Of a stretch of 64,000 bases of DNA, positions 17,001 to 25,195 are shown piece by piece. Made by a program: the position numbers and the translations under genes. How positions within the stretch are numbered: the first letter of the stretch is position 1; each line of letters begins with the position of its first letter. Under the pieces are notes generated by a model that did no database searches, had not been told where the DNA came from, and saw only the letters and a list, made by a program, of their open reading frames with translations. The DNA is from Fibrobacterota bacterium (GTDB lineage: Bacteria; Fibrobacterota; Chitinivibrionia; Chitinivibrionales; Chitinispirillaceae): the NCBI GenBank assembly GCA_023436205.1, contig JAEZKC010000106.1, positions 1-64,000 of the forward strand, read 5' to 3'.

Positions 17001-17190
17001 TCCCCCCATCCCTACCCAAACGGGATGCGTCCCATAGTCAAGGATTGCTTTCCCTTAGAAGCCGAGGGAAACCCGAAAAATGAGATACCGGCAAACACAA
17101 ACCAGTATCTCCACGGAATTCCGTCTTCCCCCCGTCCTTACCCCAACGGGGTTGCGTCTCCCAGCCCAGGCGTTTCCTTCCCTGGGTGAG
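17001..17190. repeat. Two copies of a double-hairpin repeat
   Basis: Copy one (about 17001-17076) has a first hairpin GGGA-TGCG-TCCC and a second TTTCCCT...AGGGAAA (17049-17055 with 17065-17071). Copy two (about 17126-17190) repeats the ATCC/TACCCCAACGGG lead and the GTTGCGTCTCCC arm, then CCCAG...CTGGG. The rest of the 16993-17399 spacer holds no supported gene. The order of hairpins is the same in both copies, which argues for one repeated element. Confidence 0.55.
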
Positions 17191-17399
17191 TTATTCCTGA
17201 ATCTGCCTCGTCTTTCATTGATCACTCAAATTCCATACTATCGCCTGATTATCATAATCAGTACTTATCACCTTGTTGCCATCAAGTGAAAAAGAAACCG
17301 AAATCAATGGTCGAGAGTGAGTGATTTTAGAAACCAATTGCGAATAATAGTAACACATGACTATTGACCGTAAACAGGTTACATTCCTCTCGCCGCAAC

Positions 17400-18095
17400 T
17401 TACTTTACCTCTGTCTGCCCGTCCACAAGATACTGCAAAGTCTTCTGAATCGACCTGCCGACCGCAAGTTTCAGTGCAGATGTTAGAAGATTTACTTCCG
17501 CTTCTCCGATTGCAGAGTACTCCAACACACTTCTCCTTTTATTGGAATCCCATAGCTCTGTTGTAATCGTTACCACACATTTCTCAGATCGTGTCATAGG
17601 ACTCATATTCATACCACTAGCTCCGGGTGGCCCAACTGCAACAGGTGCTCCGGGATTAACAACTCCAGCGGGGTCAGATGTATAACTTCCACCAGACCAT
17701 TCCACAGTGTTACCAATATCAATATGCTTTATATATAGAACATAATCCTCTGATGGCGATATTGAATCTTCAGCAAGTGAGCTCATCACAGGCAGATCAC
17801 GCGGATCTTCAATTTCCAATACTTGGCATTTAAGGATACGACTAATGCTATCTGCCACCTCTTTACGGAAGCTGTGAAAGAAGTTCACACTGTCAGTATA
17901 GTCTTTCCTGAAAGTCCTCTTGAATTCACGTATACTTATGTCCTCTTTTACAAAATAGGTCAATCTCTTTTGTTCTGAAATTTCACCAAAGGTAAACTGA
18001 GGGTCCTGATAAATACTTTTGACCATAATAGCAGGAACGCAACCGGAAAAGAACAACGCTGTAGTAATGATTACAAGGAAACCTTTTTGATTCAT
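17400..18095 (-). CDS. Predicted lipoprotein of unknown function
   Basis: A 231-residue protein with a lipoprotein signal peptide; the lipobox is FSGC with Cys at 19. AGAGGA stands five bases before the ATG. The mature region is mixed alpha/beta with a Gly/Pro-rich insert in the middle (GVVNPGAPVAVGPPGASG). Near the end a stretch (RSVLEYSAIGEAEV) looks like the strand-rich region of outer-membrane-linked lipoproteins. I recognise no family. It stands alone between two gene-free spacers. Confidence 0.65.
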   Translation of the reverse strand: MNQKGFLVIITTALFFSGCVPAIMVKSIYQDPQFTFGEISEQKRLTYFVKEDISIREFKRTFRKDYTDSVNFFHSFRKEVADSISRILKCQVLEIEDPRDLPVMSSLAEDSISPSEDYVLYIKHIDIGNTVEWSGGSYTSDPAGVVNPGAPVAVGPPGASGMNMSPMTRSEKCVVTITTELWDSNKRRSVLEYSAIGEAEVNLLTSALKLAVGRSIQKTLQYLVDGQTEVK

Positions 18096-18534
18096 GAGTT
18101 CCTCTGAGTAGAAGTTGATTGTGAAGCCTGGAAGAATTCAAAATATATCTTGGAAACCAATCATTCGAATAGAGGTGCAGATCCAAGCCTGAAAGTAAAA
18201 GGCGAGTCTGCTCCTGATTTCCTGTTCAAAATTGGGAAAAAGTATATTAATTCGCGATCGATAATCCAAAGATAACAGTTGTAATTTGCATACAGCAAAA
18301 GTCAGTTTCTCATCAGACTACATGTGGCACGATTCAAAATCAGACATGATTTCTTAAATCGTGATTGACACACTCAGATGATTATTATTTATGGAGCATC
18401 GAGGCGAGAGATAGTGCCAGTGAGCTACAAGGCGTCTTCGCCGTTAATAATAAACATTCAATAGCGCTCTCTTTGAATCGACGGATTTAAAAGAGACATG
18501 TATCATATAAACGTAAACCAGAAATCATCAATAG
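18096..18534. other. Gene-free spacer
   Basis: About 440 bases without a supported gene, between two minus-strand genes. It carries the 19-base element described separately. The promoter of the lipoprotein gene should lie in the left part. Nothing else is recognised. Confidence 0.4.
18429..18447. repeat. Second copy of the shared 19-base element
   Basis: Identical over 19 bases to 3654-3672, with the GGCG-TCTT-CGCC mini-hairpin. It is intergenic like the first copy. Confidence 0.55.
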
Positions 18535-19440
18535 TCAACTCTTTCTGATTCCTCCCACGTGCCTCAGAAAGCCAGCATCATCACGCCACCCGGGAGTCAC
18601 CTTCACGTGACAGGTAAGAGAGACCTTTTCACCCGCCAGCTCCTCGATCTCCTTCTGGCTATCCTTGCGTATTTTGGTGATGAGCGCTCCCTTTTTACCC
18701 ACGATTATCCCCCGTTGACCGAATGTTTCAACGTGAATGGTGGCAATAATCTCATGACCTCTAGGCGTTTCCTTGTAAGTTTCGATTTCCACAAAAGTGG
18801 CGTGAGGAACTTCCTGGCGGGTATTAAGAATTATCTGTTTACGGATGAATTCCGCAGCCAGAATACGCATGCTGGCATCAGTGAGAGTATCTTCATCGTA
18901 ATATTTGGGTCCCTCAGGAATGTAGGGATCCGCCGCTTTCAGAAATTTGACCTGAGCCGCTTGACTGTTAGCAGACATCTTCAGCGAAGGGGCATCCTTT
19001 AGAGCAGGAAAAAGGGTCTTGAACTGTTCTATTTTGCTGTCGACATCAGGGCAGAGATCCTCTTTGTTGAAAATAATCAGCACCGGTACCGTTGAGCCGG
19101 AAACTTTCTCCGCCACGATCGTTTCCTCTTCACCAAAGTCTCTTGAAAGGTCGACCAGATAGCAGACAAGGTCTATTTCCCCCTGCATGAACACTGAGAC
19201 CGCTTCCTGCAGCATTGCCTTATTCAGCGTATGTTTCCCCTTGTGGATACCCGGTGTGTCAATGAACACCAGCTGCATCTCTTCGGTTGTATAAATCCCC
19301 CGTATATTCTGACGCGTTGTCTGCGGCAGCGAAGTTACTATGGAGACCTGCTCCTGAAGGACCGAGTTCATGAGGGTGGACTTTCCACTGTTCGGACGGC
19401 CAACAAGAGCGACGAAAGCTGATCTGAAAGTTTCTGACAT
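18535..19440 (-). CDS. era: GTPase Era
   Basis: A 301-residue GTPase that binds 16S rRNA during small-subunit maturation. G1 is GRPNSGKST (14-22), G3 DTPG (61-64), G4 NKED (125-128). A KH domain with the GxxG loop (IIVGKKGALITKI) follows near 250-275. The length is typical. The frame is open 42 codons further upstream, but MSETFRSAFVALVG preceded by GGGAG is the right start. It stands alone, as I see no recO or ybeY beside it. Confidence 0.95.
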   Translation of the reverse strand: MSETFRSAFVALVGRPNSGKSTLMNSVLQEQVSIVTSLPQTTRQNIRGIYTTEEMQLVFIDTPGIHKGKHTLNKAMLQEAVSVFMQGEIDLVCYLVDLSRDFGEEETIVAEKVSGSTVPVLIIFNKEDLCPDVDSKIEQFKTLFPALKDAPSLKMSANSQAAQVKFLKAADPYIPEGPKYYDEDTLTDASMRILAAEFIRKQIILNTRQEVPHATFVEIETYKETPRGHEIIATIHVETFGQRGIIVGKKGALITKIRKDSQKEIEELAGEKVSLTCHVKVTPGWRDDAGFLRHVGGIRKS

Positions 19441-19658
19441 GAAGCTCCCTGTATAAAAGATTAGATGGTGACTAAAATAATTTGAGGAACCTCGTGATTG
19501 GCAAAATAGGAATGATGAAATGTGCGTGAGCCGCTCAAGTATCCTTTTGAGCTTTTTTGCAGACACAGCAGGTGTGGTATGAATGTTGCCGCATTATAAT
19601 GGCGCTGTCAGAAAAATACTGGTCGAAAAGTGCCATATTACTATAAATAGGAGAGAAT

Positions 19659-20507
19659 ATGTTTTTAATAGAGCCAAATATCCATGTTTCTTCCAGAACT
19701 ACAGATGACTATGAAAAGATGTACGATGCCGGAATCAGAGTGGTGGTGGAACCATCCCATTGGCTCGGATCTCCCAGAAGATACGCGGGTAGCTTTTTTG
19801 ATAACTTCAGGCAAATTTTGGAATTTGAAACTGCCCGAGCTGCACAATACGGAATAGATCACTTCGCCTGCCTGGGGATAAACGCCACAGAAGCCCAAAA
19901 CCGCCGCCTCGTGGATGAGGTGCTCGCGGGAATGGGAGAATATCTGTCACACCACAAATGTGTGGGAATAGGGGAAATCGGGCTTAGGAAAATCACCGAA
20001 AATGAAATTTATGCTTTTCGAAGACAATTGATGCTCGCTGAAGAGATGAGTTTGCCTGTAATGGTCTGCCTCCCTGATGAAAACAGTGAGATTGCCGCAT
20101 ACGCTGTACATGATATAATTACTGCAGAAGGTTTCAATCAGAATTCTATCCTGATTGATAACAACACGGAAGATTCATTATCGATCCTGAAATCAACCGA
20201 TTGTTTTTTCGGTTTAACAATAAACAGGTATTCCAAAATGGAGCCCGGTCGAGTAGGTGAGATATTAAAAAAATTCGGTTCAGACCGCATAATGTTAAGC
20301 AGCAGCGCCGACTGGGCTGCTTCAGACCCCTTATCTCTACCAACTACATTAGACTATCTTTCAGCTCATGGGTTTCCAGTAGATGTTTTGCGCTTATTAT
20401 GCCGTCATAACACAGAAAAGTTTTTTTCACGCAATGTCCGCTGGAAACCCAAATACGACATTTTACCTAAATTAGAAACTGATTTGATATCTGATGGGGC
20501 ACTTTAA
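19659..20507 (+). CDS. TatD-related (EboB-like) protein with lost metal ligands
   Basis: A 282-residue protein whose whole length matches TatD-related metal-dependent hydrolases of the EboB type (TTDDYEKMYDAGIRVVVEPS; HFACLGINATEAQNRRL; GIGEIGL; LSLPTTLDYL). In active relatives the metal site uses HxH, a Glu, two His and an Asp. Here HxH has become NIH (N7), the GEIG Glu remains (E106), the MVH position is C137, the DHN position is DNN (N168) and the SDAD position is SSAD (S216). All but one or two ligands are gone, so it is probably a pseudoenzyme with a binding role. It is convergent with the SecA remnant region. Confidence 0.75.
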   Translation: MFLIEPNIHVSSRTTDDYEKMYDAGIRVVVEPSHWLGSPRRYAGSFFDNFRQILEFETARAAQYGIDHFACLGINATEAQNRRLVDEVLAGMGEYLSHHKCVGIGEIGLRKITENEIYAFRRQLMLAEEMSLPVMVCLPDENSEIAAYAVHDIITAEGFNQNSILIDNNTEDSLSILKSTDCFFGLTINRYSKMEPGRVGEILKKFGSDRIMLSSSADWAASDPLSLPTTLDYLSAHGFPVDVLRLLCRHNTEKFFSRNVRWKPKYDILPKLETDLISDGAL

Positions 20508-20716
20508 GCCCCTGACCGATCAGTTTTCCGCTTCACTTTTTGTAGTAACAGAGTGATTGCGGTAAGCGGCCACAGGAGCGCTGCTGCTGCATTCAATCCG
20601 GTATTTCCCGAGAGCTGAAGTCCCAGATTTTGTCCGGAGATGTCATCACTGATTAAATATGTCCAGGTTGCTCCGGTTGATCTGCTGCCACTTTTTCCAA
20701 AACGAGTTCTCCACTT
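20504..20716 (-). other. Open frame encoding a C-terminal-anchor-like tail
   Basis: A 70-codon stretch with no start codon of its own. It ends in a hydrophobic helix followed by a basic tail (LNAAAALLWPLTAITLLLQK then VKRK). That is the form of a C-terminal membrane anchor or sorting tail. It overlaps the SecA remnant in another frame and the stop codon of the convergent TatD-like gene. It may be the broken 3' end of the same lost gene, joined by an old frameshift, or chance. Confidence 0.3.
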
Positions 20717-20952
20717 TCAGAAACCATCTCTTCAAAGCTTTTCAAAGAAAGTGATTCGATCTCCTCTGTAAGCATTTCAAACCGCTCGATGGAGATTTTT
20801 TCCAACTCGTAAAAAGGGTCCTGCCCTCCGTAGCGACGCAAGTTGATTGTGTCCTGCACATATCTCATCTCTTCGAGAAATGCTGACCATTGATCGTCTA
20901 AATGGTTGAGAAAAACATTTCTCCCGACAGGACTGCAAAAGGAAGCCGAGGG
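20653..20952 (-). pseudogene. SecA C-terminal remnant
   Basis: About 99 codons open between stops read NVFLNHLDDQWSAFLEEM, then RYVQDTINLRRYGGQDPFYE, then LEKISIERFEMLTEEIESL. This matches the helical scaffold/C-terminal part of SecA, where a Trp, then LR..I.LRGYGQ.DP, then an E/Y-K-rich helix occur in that order. Nothing of the ATPase motor domains is present and an in-frame stop precedes the match. It is therefore a decayed fragment, lying just after the stop of the KamA-like gene. A translated short form starting at the internal ATG (20868) cannot be excluded. Confidence 0.6.
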
Positions 20953-20971
20953 TTACCGTTGGACAGCCTGA

Positions 20972-22789
20972 TCAGAAATAGTACCAGATCGATTCGTATT
21001 CATCAATGTTTTCCCCATCAGAAGCAAGCCGCTGAAGGTAATCATAAATGGAAACATCAGTATAGAGGTAATCATCAGCAAGGGAAAGTCTTGATTCCCA
21101 GGGATAGAAACGATAAATGCGTCGTCCATCCGGTAGAACCATGATAGGCTCGTGATCCTGCCAAGCCCTCAGGTGAGATTTCCCCAGGCGGGGGACGTTA
21201 AACACCGGTTCATCGGTGCGCACTATACCGGGCAAAAGTCTTGCTTCCTCTTTCCGCTCCTGCTGTATTCGCGGAATGGGAACTCGAAACTCGGCAGTTT
21301 CATCTTTGCCTTTTGTGTTAAAGGAGTAATAGGGGTCAATACCACAGAGTTTGAGCTGTTTTCTTAGAAAGCAGGTTTCGAATCTGCGGCTGTTATAATA
21401 GGTAAAAACTTGCTGATTGTAAATATTCATGCCTGCTCCCTTAAGGAGCTTGACAGCTTTGATCACTTCATCGGTAAGCTCGCAGGCGTGCTCCACATGT
21501 GTCATGATCGAGACTTCCCGTTTCCCCCATTGATGATACTTTGACAAAACGGCAACAAGTTCAGAATTAAAGCGCATAGGCATGGTGACCAGTGTTCTGG
21601 TTCCAATTCGAATTCTCTCGATTCGCTTAATGGATGATAAACGGCTAAAAATATGATCCAGCTTTGATGTGTCAAGTGTTAACGGATCGCCACCGGTCAC
21701 CAGTACTTCTGTTATTGACTTGTTTTCTTCTATCCATTCTATAGCCTTTTCCACTTTGTCCTGTGAAACCGTTGCATGCTCAATGTCTTTTATCTCCCAG
21801 TTCCTCTGACAATATACGCATATCTGCGGACAGGAATCAAACGGCTTTAAAATGACAATCTGCGGATAGCGCCTGGTGATGCAATCGATGGGGCTGGTTG
21901 CCTTTTCACCCATGAAATCATGGTCGGCGCCGCTTTCCCGACTTTCGATTACACTTCGACAGTACTGCACACTGGGGAGTACAAGTGAACGGACCACCCG
22001 GTCGTGAGAAGTGCGACCCTGCGCCGAAAAGAGCGAAAGATAATAGGGTGTAATCTGTACTGGAATTCCACACGCCTCCGCTTCCTCCAGTCCTGAAACT
22101 TCATCTTCACTTAAATTGACCAATGATATCAATGTGTCTTTTGATCTTATTATGTGTCGCAGGTGCCACTTGTAATCGTTCCAGTCAGATTCGGATGCAT
22201 TAAAATAGGAAAGGATCTTATACCGCAACTCCATTCGTGAGCGGCTTGCCACCGGATCGGTTCCCTTTTTGAATTTTTTGAATCTGGAAGACATCTGATC
22301 AGAATACTTATCAAGATGAGAAGATCGTACACTGGCATCCTCTTTACGAAAATTATTTGTACTCTGGGTTGATGGTGTCAGCACTCCGGCATGCCCGTTT
22401 ATTCCCCTGAACAGATAGATGAACTCGCATAGAAAACCCTTATCTGTTTTTTCCAGAACACCCTCTTTCCTCTGAGCGATTTGCATCAGCATTTTCAGTG
22501 CGCTGAACCCGGAAAGCATCTCATTCTCTGTACGTATCATATTCTTAAGTACACGGATGCACTCTTTTGCGTTGTTGCGTTCAATTATGTGGTGAGAGGT
22601 TCGATAGCGAGGGGAATAGACATTGAAATAGTGCCTCTCAAGACTGTCCAGATAGGAAAAGAACATATCCCTGGCGTTACTGAGATCAAGAGCTCTTTTT
22701 AATAGATCATGAATGGCAGGATCACTTTTCCACAGGGTCTCTACAATAGCCTCTTTGGAGAAATTCACAAGTGCTGATGCGGAAATCAT
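20972..22789 (-). CDS. KamA-type (lysine 2,3-aminomutase-like) radical SAM protein
   Basis: A 605-residue radical SAM enzyme. The cluster motif CPQICVYC (about 319-326) has the CxxxCxxC spacing, followed by VTGGDPLTL. These and the downstream PRLGKSHLRAWQ region, where the PLP-binding Lys may lie, place it with lysine 2,3-aminomutase-like proteins. Classical KamA is about 420-460 residues; this one has roughly 200 extra N-terminal helical residues. GGAGG seven bases before the sixth in-frame codon sets the start at MISASALV. Substrate unknown; it may not act on lysine. Confidence 0.8.
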   Translation of the reverse strand: MISASALVNFSKEAIVETLWKSDPAIHDLLKRALDLSNARDMFFSYLDSLERHYFNVYSPRYRTSHHIIERNNAKECIRVLKNMIRTENEMLSGFSALKMLMQIAQRKEGVLEKTDKGFLCEFIYLFRGINGHAGVLTPSTQSTNNFRKEDASVRSSHLDKYSDQMSSRFKKFKKGTDPVASRSRMELRYKILSYFNASESDWNDYKWHLRHIIRSKDTLISLVNLSEDEVSGLEEAEACGIPVQITPYYLSLFSAQGRTSHDRVVRSLVLPSVQYCRSVIESRESGADHDFMGEKATSPIDCITRRYPQIVILKPFDSCPQICVYCQRNWEIKDIEHATVSQDKVEKAIEWIEENKSITEVLVTGGDPLTLDTSKLDHIFSRLSSIKRIERIRIGTRTLVTMPMRFNSELVAVLSKYHQWGKREVSIMTHVEHACELTDEVIKAVKLLKGAGMNIYNQQVFTYYNSRRFETCFLRKQLKLCGIDPYYSFNTKGKDETAEFRVPIPRIQQERKEEARLLPGIVRTDEPVFNVPRLGKSHLRAWQDHEPIMVLPDGRRIYRFYPWESRLSLADDYLYTDVSIYDYLQRLASDGENIDEYESIWYYF

Positions 22790-23190
22790 AGGTCTTCCTC
22801 CCATTGTAAAAAGTCAAGATAACCAAATAACTACAAGGCCGCTTCTTTAACGGTCTGTACTGAAAACTGCCGAAAACGGCAATTGATTTAATTTGAAAGC
22901 GGCTAGTGTGGGTACTGAAAAGCTTCAGTGAACCGCTTCCCGGTAGACTGGTAACATCTCGGAGGTTCGAAGATGCACTACTTTAAGATACTCGAATAAT
23001 TTAAAGATACACAAATGTATCGAAGTGCGCCAGTGCAAATTAGCTCAGGAGGCAAAAAGCGGGAATTTTAGGCTCAAAAAACGAGGAATAATCAATTAAA
23101 GAATTTCGTTTCCTTTTCAAAGAGGAGAGCATATTGTGACTCTCCTTTCGCTTTAAAAGGAAGAAATGCGGTGTTGTTATTCCTTGGTTG
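22790..23190. other. Gene-free spacer with palindromes
   Basis: About 400 bases without a gene between two minus-strand genes. It holds the palindrome GATACA-CAAA-TGTATC at 23006-23021 and an AGGAGAG...CTCTCCT hairpin at 23123-23146, which may end transcription of the FAD oxidoreductase gene although it lacks a clear T run. Confidence 0.4.
23006..23021. promoter_or_regulatory. Palindrome upstream of the KamA-type gene
   Basis: A perfect 6-4-6 inverted repeat, GATACA-CAAA-TGTATC, in the spacer about 215 bases before the KamA-type start. Similar TATAC-rich palindromes stand at 24615-24630 and 29506-29523. It could be an operator, but A+T-rich palindromes also arise by chance. Confidence 0.3.
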
Positions 23191-24441
23191 TTACGCTCTA
23201 TTATCACCTTTCAACCAGCCCTTTAAGTTTGCTCCGACCAGTTCCAGAATAGAGAGTGGCAGCTCTTTTATCACTCGGAATGCCATTCGGTTTTCAAGCA
23301 TTCCGGCCAAAGATATATCAGTAAGAAATCTCTCTATGGTATGACTGCGAGATGCCACAGAAAAGAGCCATTCGGCGGATTTTCCATGCTTCATCATACT
23401 ATTTCGAATTTTCACAGCCGTTTGGAGTTCGTAGCCGTAGGAATCGTGCCATAAAGTATCAAACAGACGTGGTTCTCCACATAACAGGGCTTGAGAAGCA
23501 AGTTCCGCTGACCATAGCGCATAATGTATGCCCTCACCACTCAACGGATGTACATGCCCCGCAGCATCTCCAATCAGAATCCAGTTTCTTCCCGAACAGG
23601 GCTGGGAATAAAATTGTTCTGAAGAAGGACAGGGGATAAATGCCGCCCAGGGCGAAACTGGACGAATAGTGCCTAAACTGAGTCTGACCAGATTGTCGAG
23701 AGTATATCTGATGTCTTTTGCTTTGAGTGCGGAACCAAAAACTCCAAACGAAGCAGAATCTCCCCATTTTACGGTCCTCACATATTCACCATCATCAAGG
23801 AAACGGATCTGAAGCCCTGTACCCTGTGAGGTTTTCGCCAGACATCCCGCTCCGAAGAGCAGATCCTCCTTGGAAATGGGGCTTGAAACCACACTCCTTA
23901 TCATGCTGTTCCACCCGTCTGCCCCCACAACGAATCGGCAGCTAACAGTTCGGTTTTCGGTCTGCACAGTCCAGGTCCCCCGATCGGGCAGTGCGGAAAG
24001 AACCCGCTCTCTATGGAAAACAGCCCCCCTGGCAATTGCTTCCTCCACTAAAAAGGTTTCCAGCTCTGATCTGGAGAAAAAGCTGATTTTCTTTTCCTCT
24101 TGGGAAGGGCTGAGGATCTGGCCTTTAGGGGAAACTATATCAAGATTGGAGTCTGCCCTCTTTTGTACTCCTCTGAGCAGAGGAAAAGACTTTAGGGTCT
24201 TGAGAGAAATGGCAGTTTGCCCGTCATAGCTTATTTTGGAACTCTGCTCAAGCACCACCGCACTCACCCCAGCCTCTCCCAGACAGCAAGCAAGGTACGC
24301 CCCCGCGATACCCCCACCCACGATGACAATCTCAGCCGTTTCTGTGATGTGCCTGATCTGTTTTTCCCGATTGACCAGAGCGGCCAGAAGCAGTGCATCG
24401 GGAGAGTTCAATTTTAGTTTTTTTTCCAGAACCGCAGCCAT
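23191..24441 (-). CDS. FAD-dependent oxidoreductase, geranylgeranyl-reductase-like
   Basis: A 416-residue flavoprotein. The FAD-binding Rossmann motif is IVIVGGGIAGAYLACCLGEA (39-58), about 30 residues later than usual because of a short N-terminal extension. VVGADGWNS and the second FAD motif ILIGDAAGHVHPLSGEGIHY (about 290) follow. This is the geranylgeranyl reductase/halogenase group, which reduces or oxidises prenyl lipids and aromatic compounds. GGAGG is five bases before the ATG. It stands alone. A role in quinone or archaeol-like lipid saturation is possible but not shown. Confidence 0.75.
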   Translation of the reverse strand: MAAVLEKKLKLNSPDALLLAALVNREKQIRHITETAEIVIVGGGIAGAYLACCLGEAGVSAVVLEQSSKISYDGQTAISLKTLKSFPLLRGVQKRADSNLDIVSPKGQILSPSQEEKKISFFSRSELETFLVEEAIARGAVFHRERVLSALPDRGTWTVQTENRTVSCRFVVGADGWNSMIRSVVSSPISKEDLLFGAGCLAKTSQGTGLQIRFLDDGEYVRTVKWGDSASFGVFGSALKAKDIRYTLDNLVRLSLGTIRPVSPWAAFIPCPSSEQFYSQPCSGRNWILIGDAAGHVHPLSGEGIHYALWSAELASQALLCGEPRLFDTLWHDSYGYELQTAVKIRNSMMKHGKSAEWLFSVASRSHTIERFLTDISLAGMLENRMAFRVIKELPLSILELVGANLKGWLKGDNRA

Positions 24442-24614
24442 TTACACCTCCGCTCAAAAAGCGCTTAAGCACTACAGACCAACCCAGTAGTACTATCAAC
24501 TGGCATGCCATGGACCCCGCCCCCTCCTTATCCGTTTAAAAAAGCAGGATCTCTCCGCACCGCTTTCCCAGTTTTGCCAAATCCGACCTAAAGATGCAAA
24601 TTGCACCCCCTTGG

Positions 24615-24630
24615 TATACATTTATGTATA
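24615..24630. promoter_or_regulatory. Perfect TATACAT-TT-ATGTATA palindrome
   Basis: A 16-base perfect inverted repeat 33 bases before the DUF504 start and 174 bases from the divergent oxidoreductase start. It could be an operator or overlap a -10 element. It resembles the palindromes at 23006 and 29506. Confidence 0.4.
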
Positions 24631-24663
24631 TAAATTCATCTTAACCAGTACACAGGAAACTGC

Positions 24664-24915
24664 ATGATCACCATTCACAAACTCCTAAGCCGCATCCGCT
24701 TTGATTCCGCTTTCGGTGAAGCCGGTTTTGAGCTGGAGTATGAGGACCGGGTCTCCGGTATAATAAAAATCCCCCTGGAAAAAATTCGTTCCCTTGATCC
24801 TCTCTCCTTCACCATCACAGACCCTCTGGGACGCTTTATCACCATTCCTCTTCATCGAGTAAGAACTGTTTATCGAAACGGTGACAAGATCTGGAGTCGA
24901 AAAGCGGAGAAGTGA
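24664..24915 (+). CDS. DUF504 (UPF0248/MJ1316-type) protein
   Basis: An 83-residue protein that matches DUF504 end to end: MITIHKLLSRIRFDSAFG, then FELEYEDRVSG, then IPLHRVRTVYRNGDKIWSRK. The family is small and proposed to recognise the cyclic-phosphate or end groups of RNA. The sequence AGGAAACTGC precedes the ATG as a weak ribosome site. It is followed by the Lys-rich micro-protein on the same strand. Its cellular role is not established. Confidence 0.85.
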   Translation: MITIHKLLSRIRFDSAFGEAGFELEYEDRVSGIIKIPLEKIRSLDPLSFTITDPLGRFITIPLHRVRTVYRNGDKIWSRKAEK

Positions 24916-24997
24916 CCTTTCACGAACGATCATTCTATTATATTTCTAATCAGCCGTGATTTTCCGGGCGCTTAACAACCTTTCAAAGGAGAAGTCC

Positions 24998-25105
24998 ATG
25001 TCCAAGGAAATGACCGTCAAAAAGGAAAACAAAAAGAAGTCCAGCAAATCGCTCAAGGAGAAAAGGGCGGAGAAGAAAATGAAAAAAGCTGGAGAAAAAG
25101 CTTAG
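24998..25105 (+). CDS. Lysine-rich 35-residue micro-protein
   Basis: A short gene reading MSKEMTVKKENKKKSSKSLK then EKRAEKKMKKAGEKA. About 15 of its 35 residues are Lys, with several Glu and Ser. AAAGGAGAA stands at ideal spacing before the ATG, which is the main evidence that it is translated. No membrane segment or Cys is present. It is likely a disordered, nucleic-acid- or ribosome-associated protein, which is inference. It lies 82 bases after the DUF504 gene, itself an RNA-linked family. Confidence 0.55.
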   Translation: MSKEMTVKKENKKKSSKSLKEKRAEKKMKKAGEKA

Positions 25106-25195
25106 TCTCTATGGCGCTGGCCCGCAAAGGGCCATGCGCAACTTACTTGCCAGAACCTGCCTGAATTCATTTTCTTAGCCGGAGACCGGAAAACC

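Noticed and set aside
22915..22995. Possible tRNA because of a GGTTCGAAGATGC stretch
   Set aside because: No acceptor stem or anticodon arm could be paired around it.
23123..23146. AGGAGAG...CTCTCCT hairpin as a terminator
   Set aside because: The stem is fine but no T run follows on the relevant strand, so I mention it only in the spacer entry.
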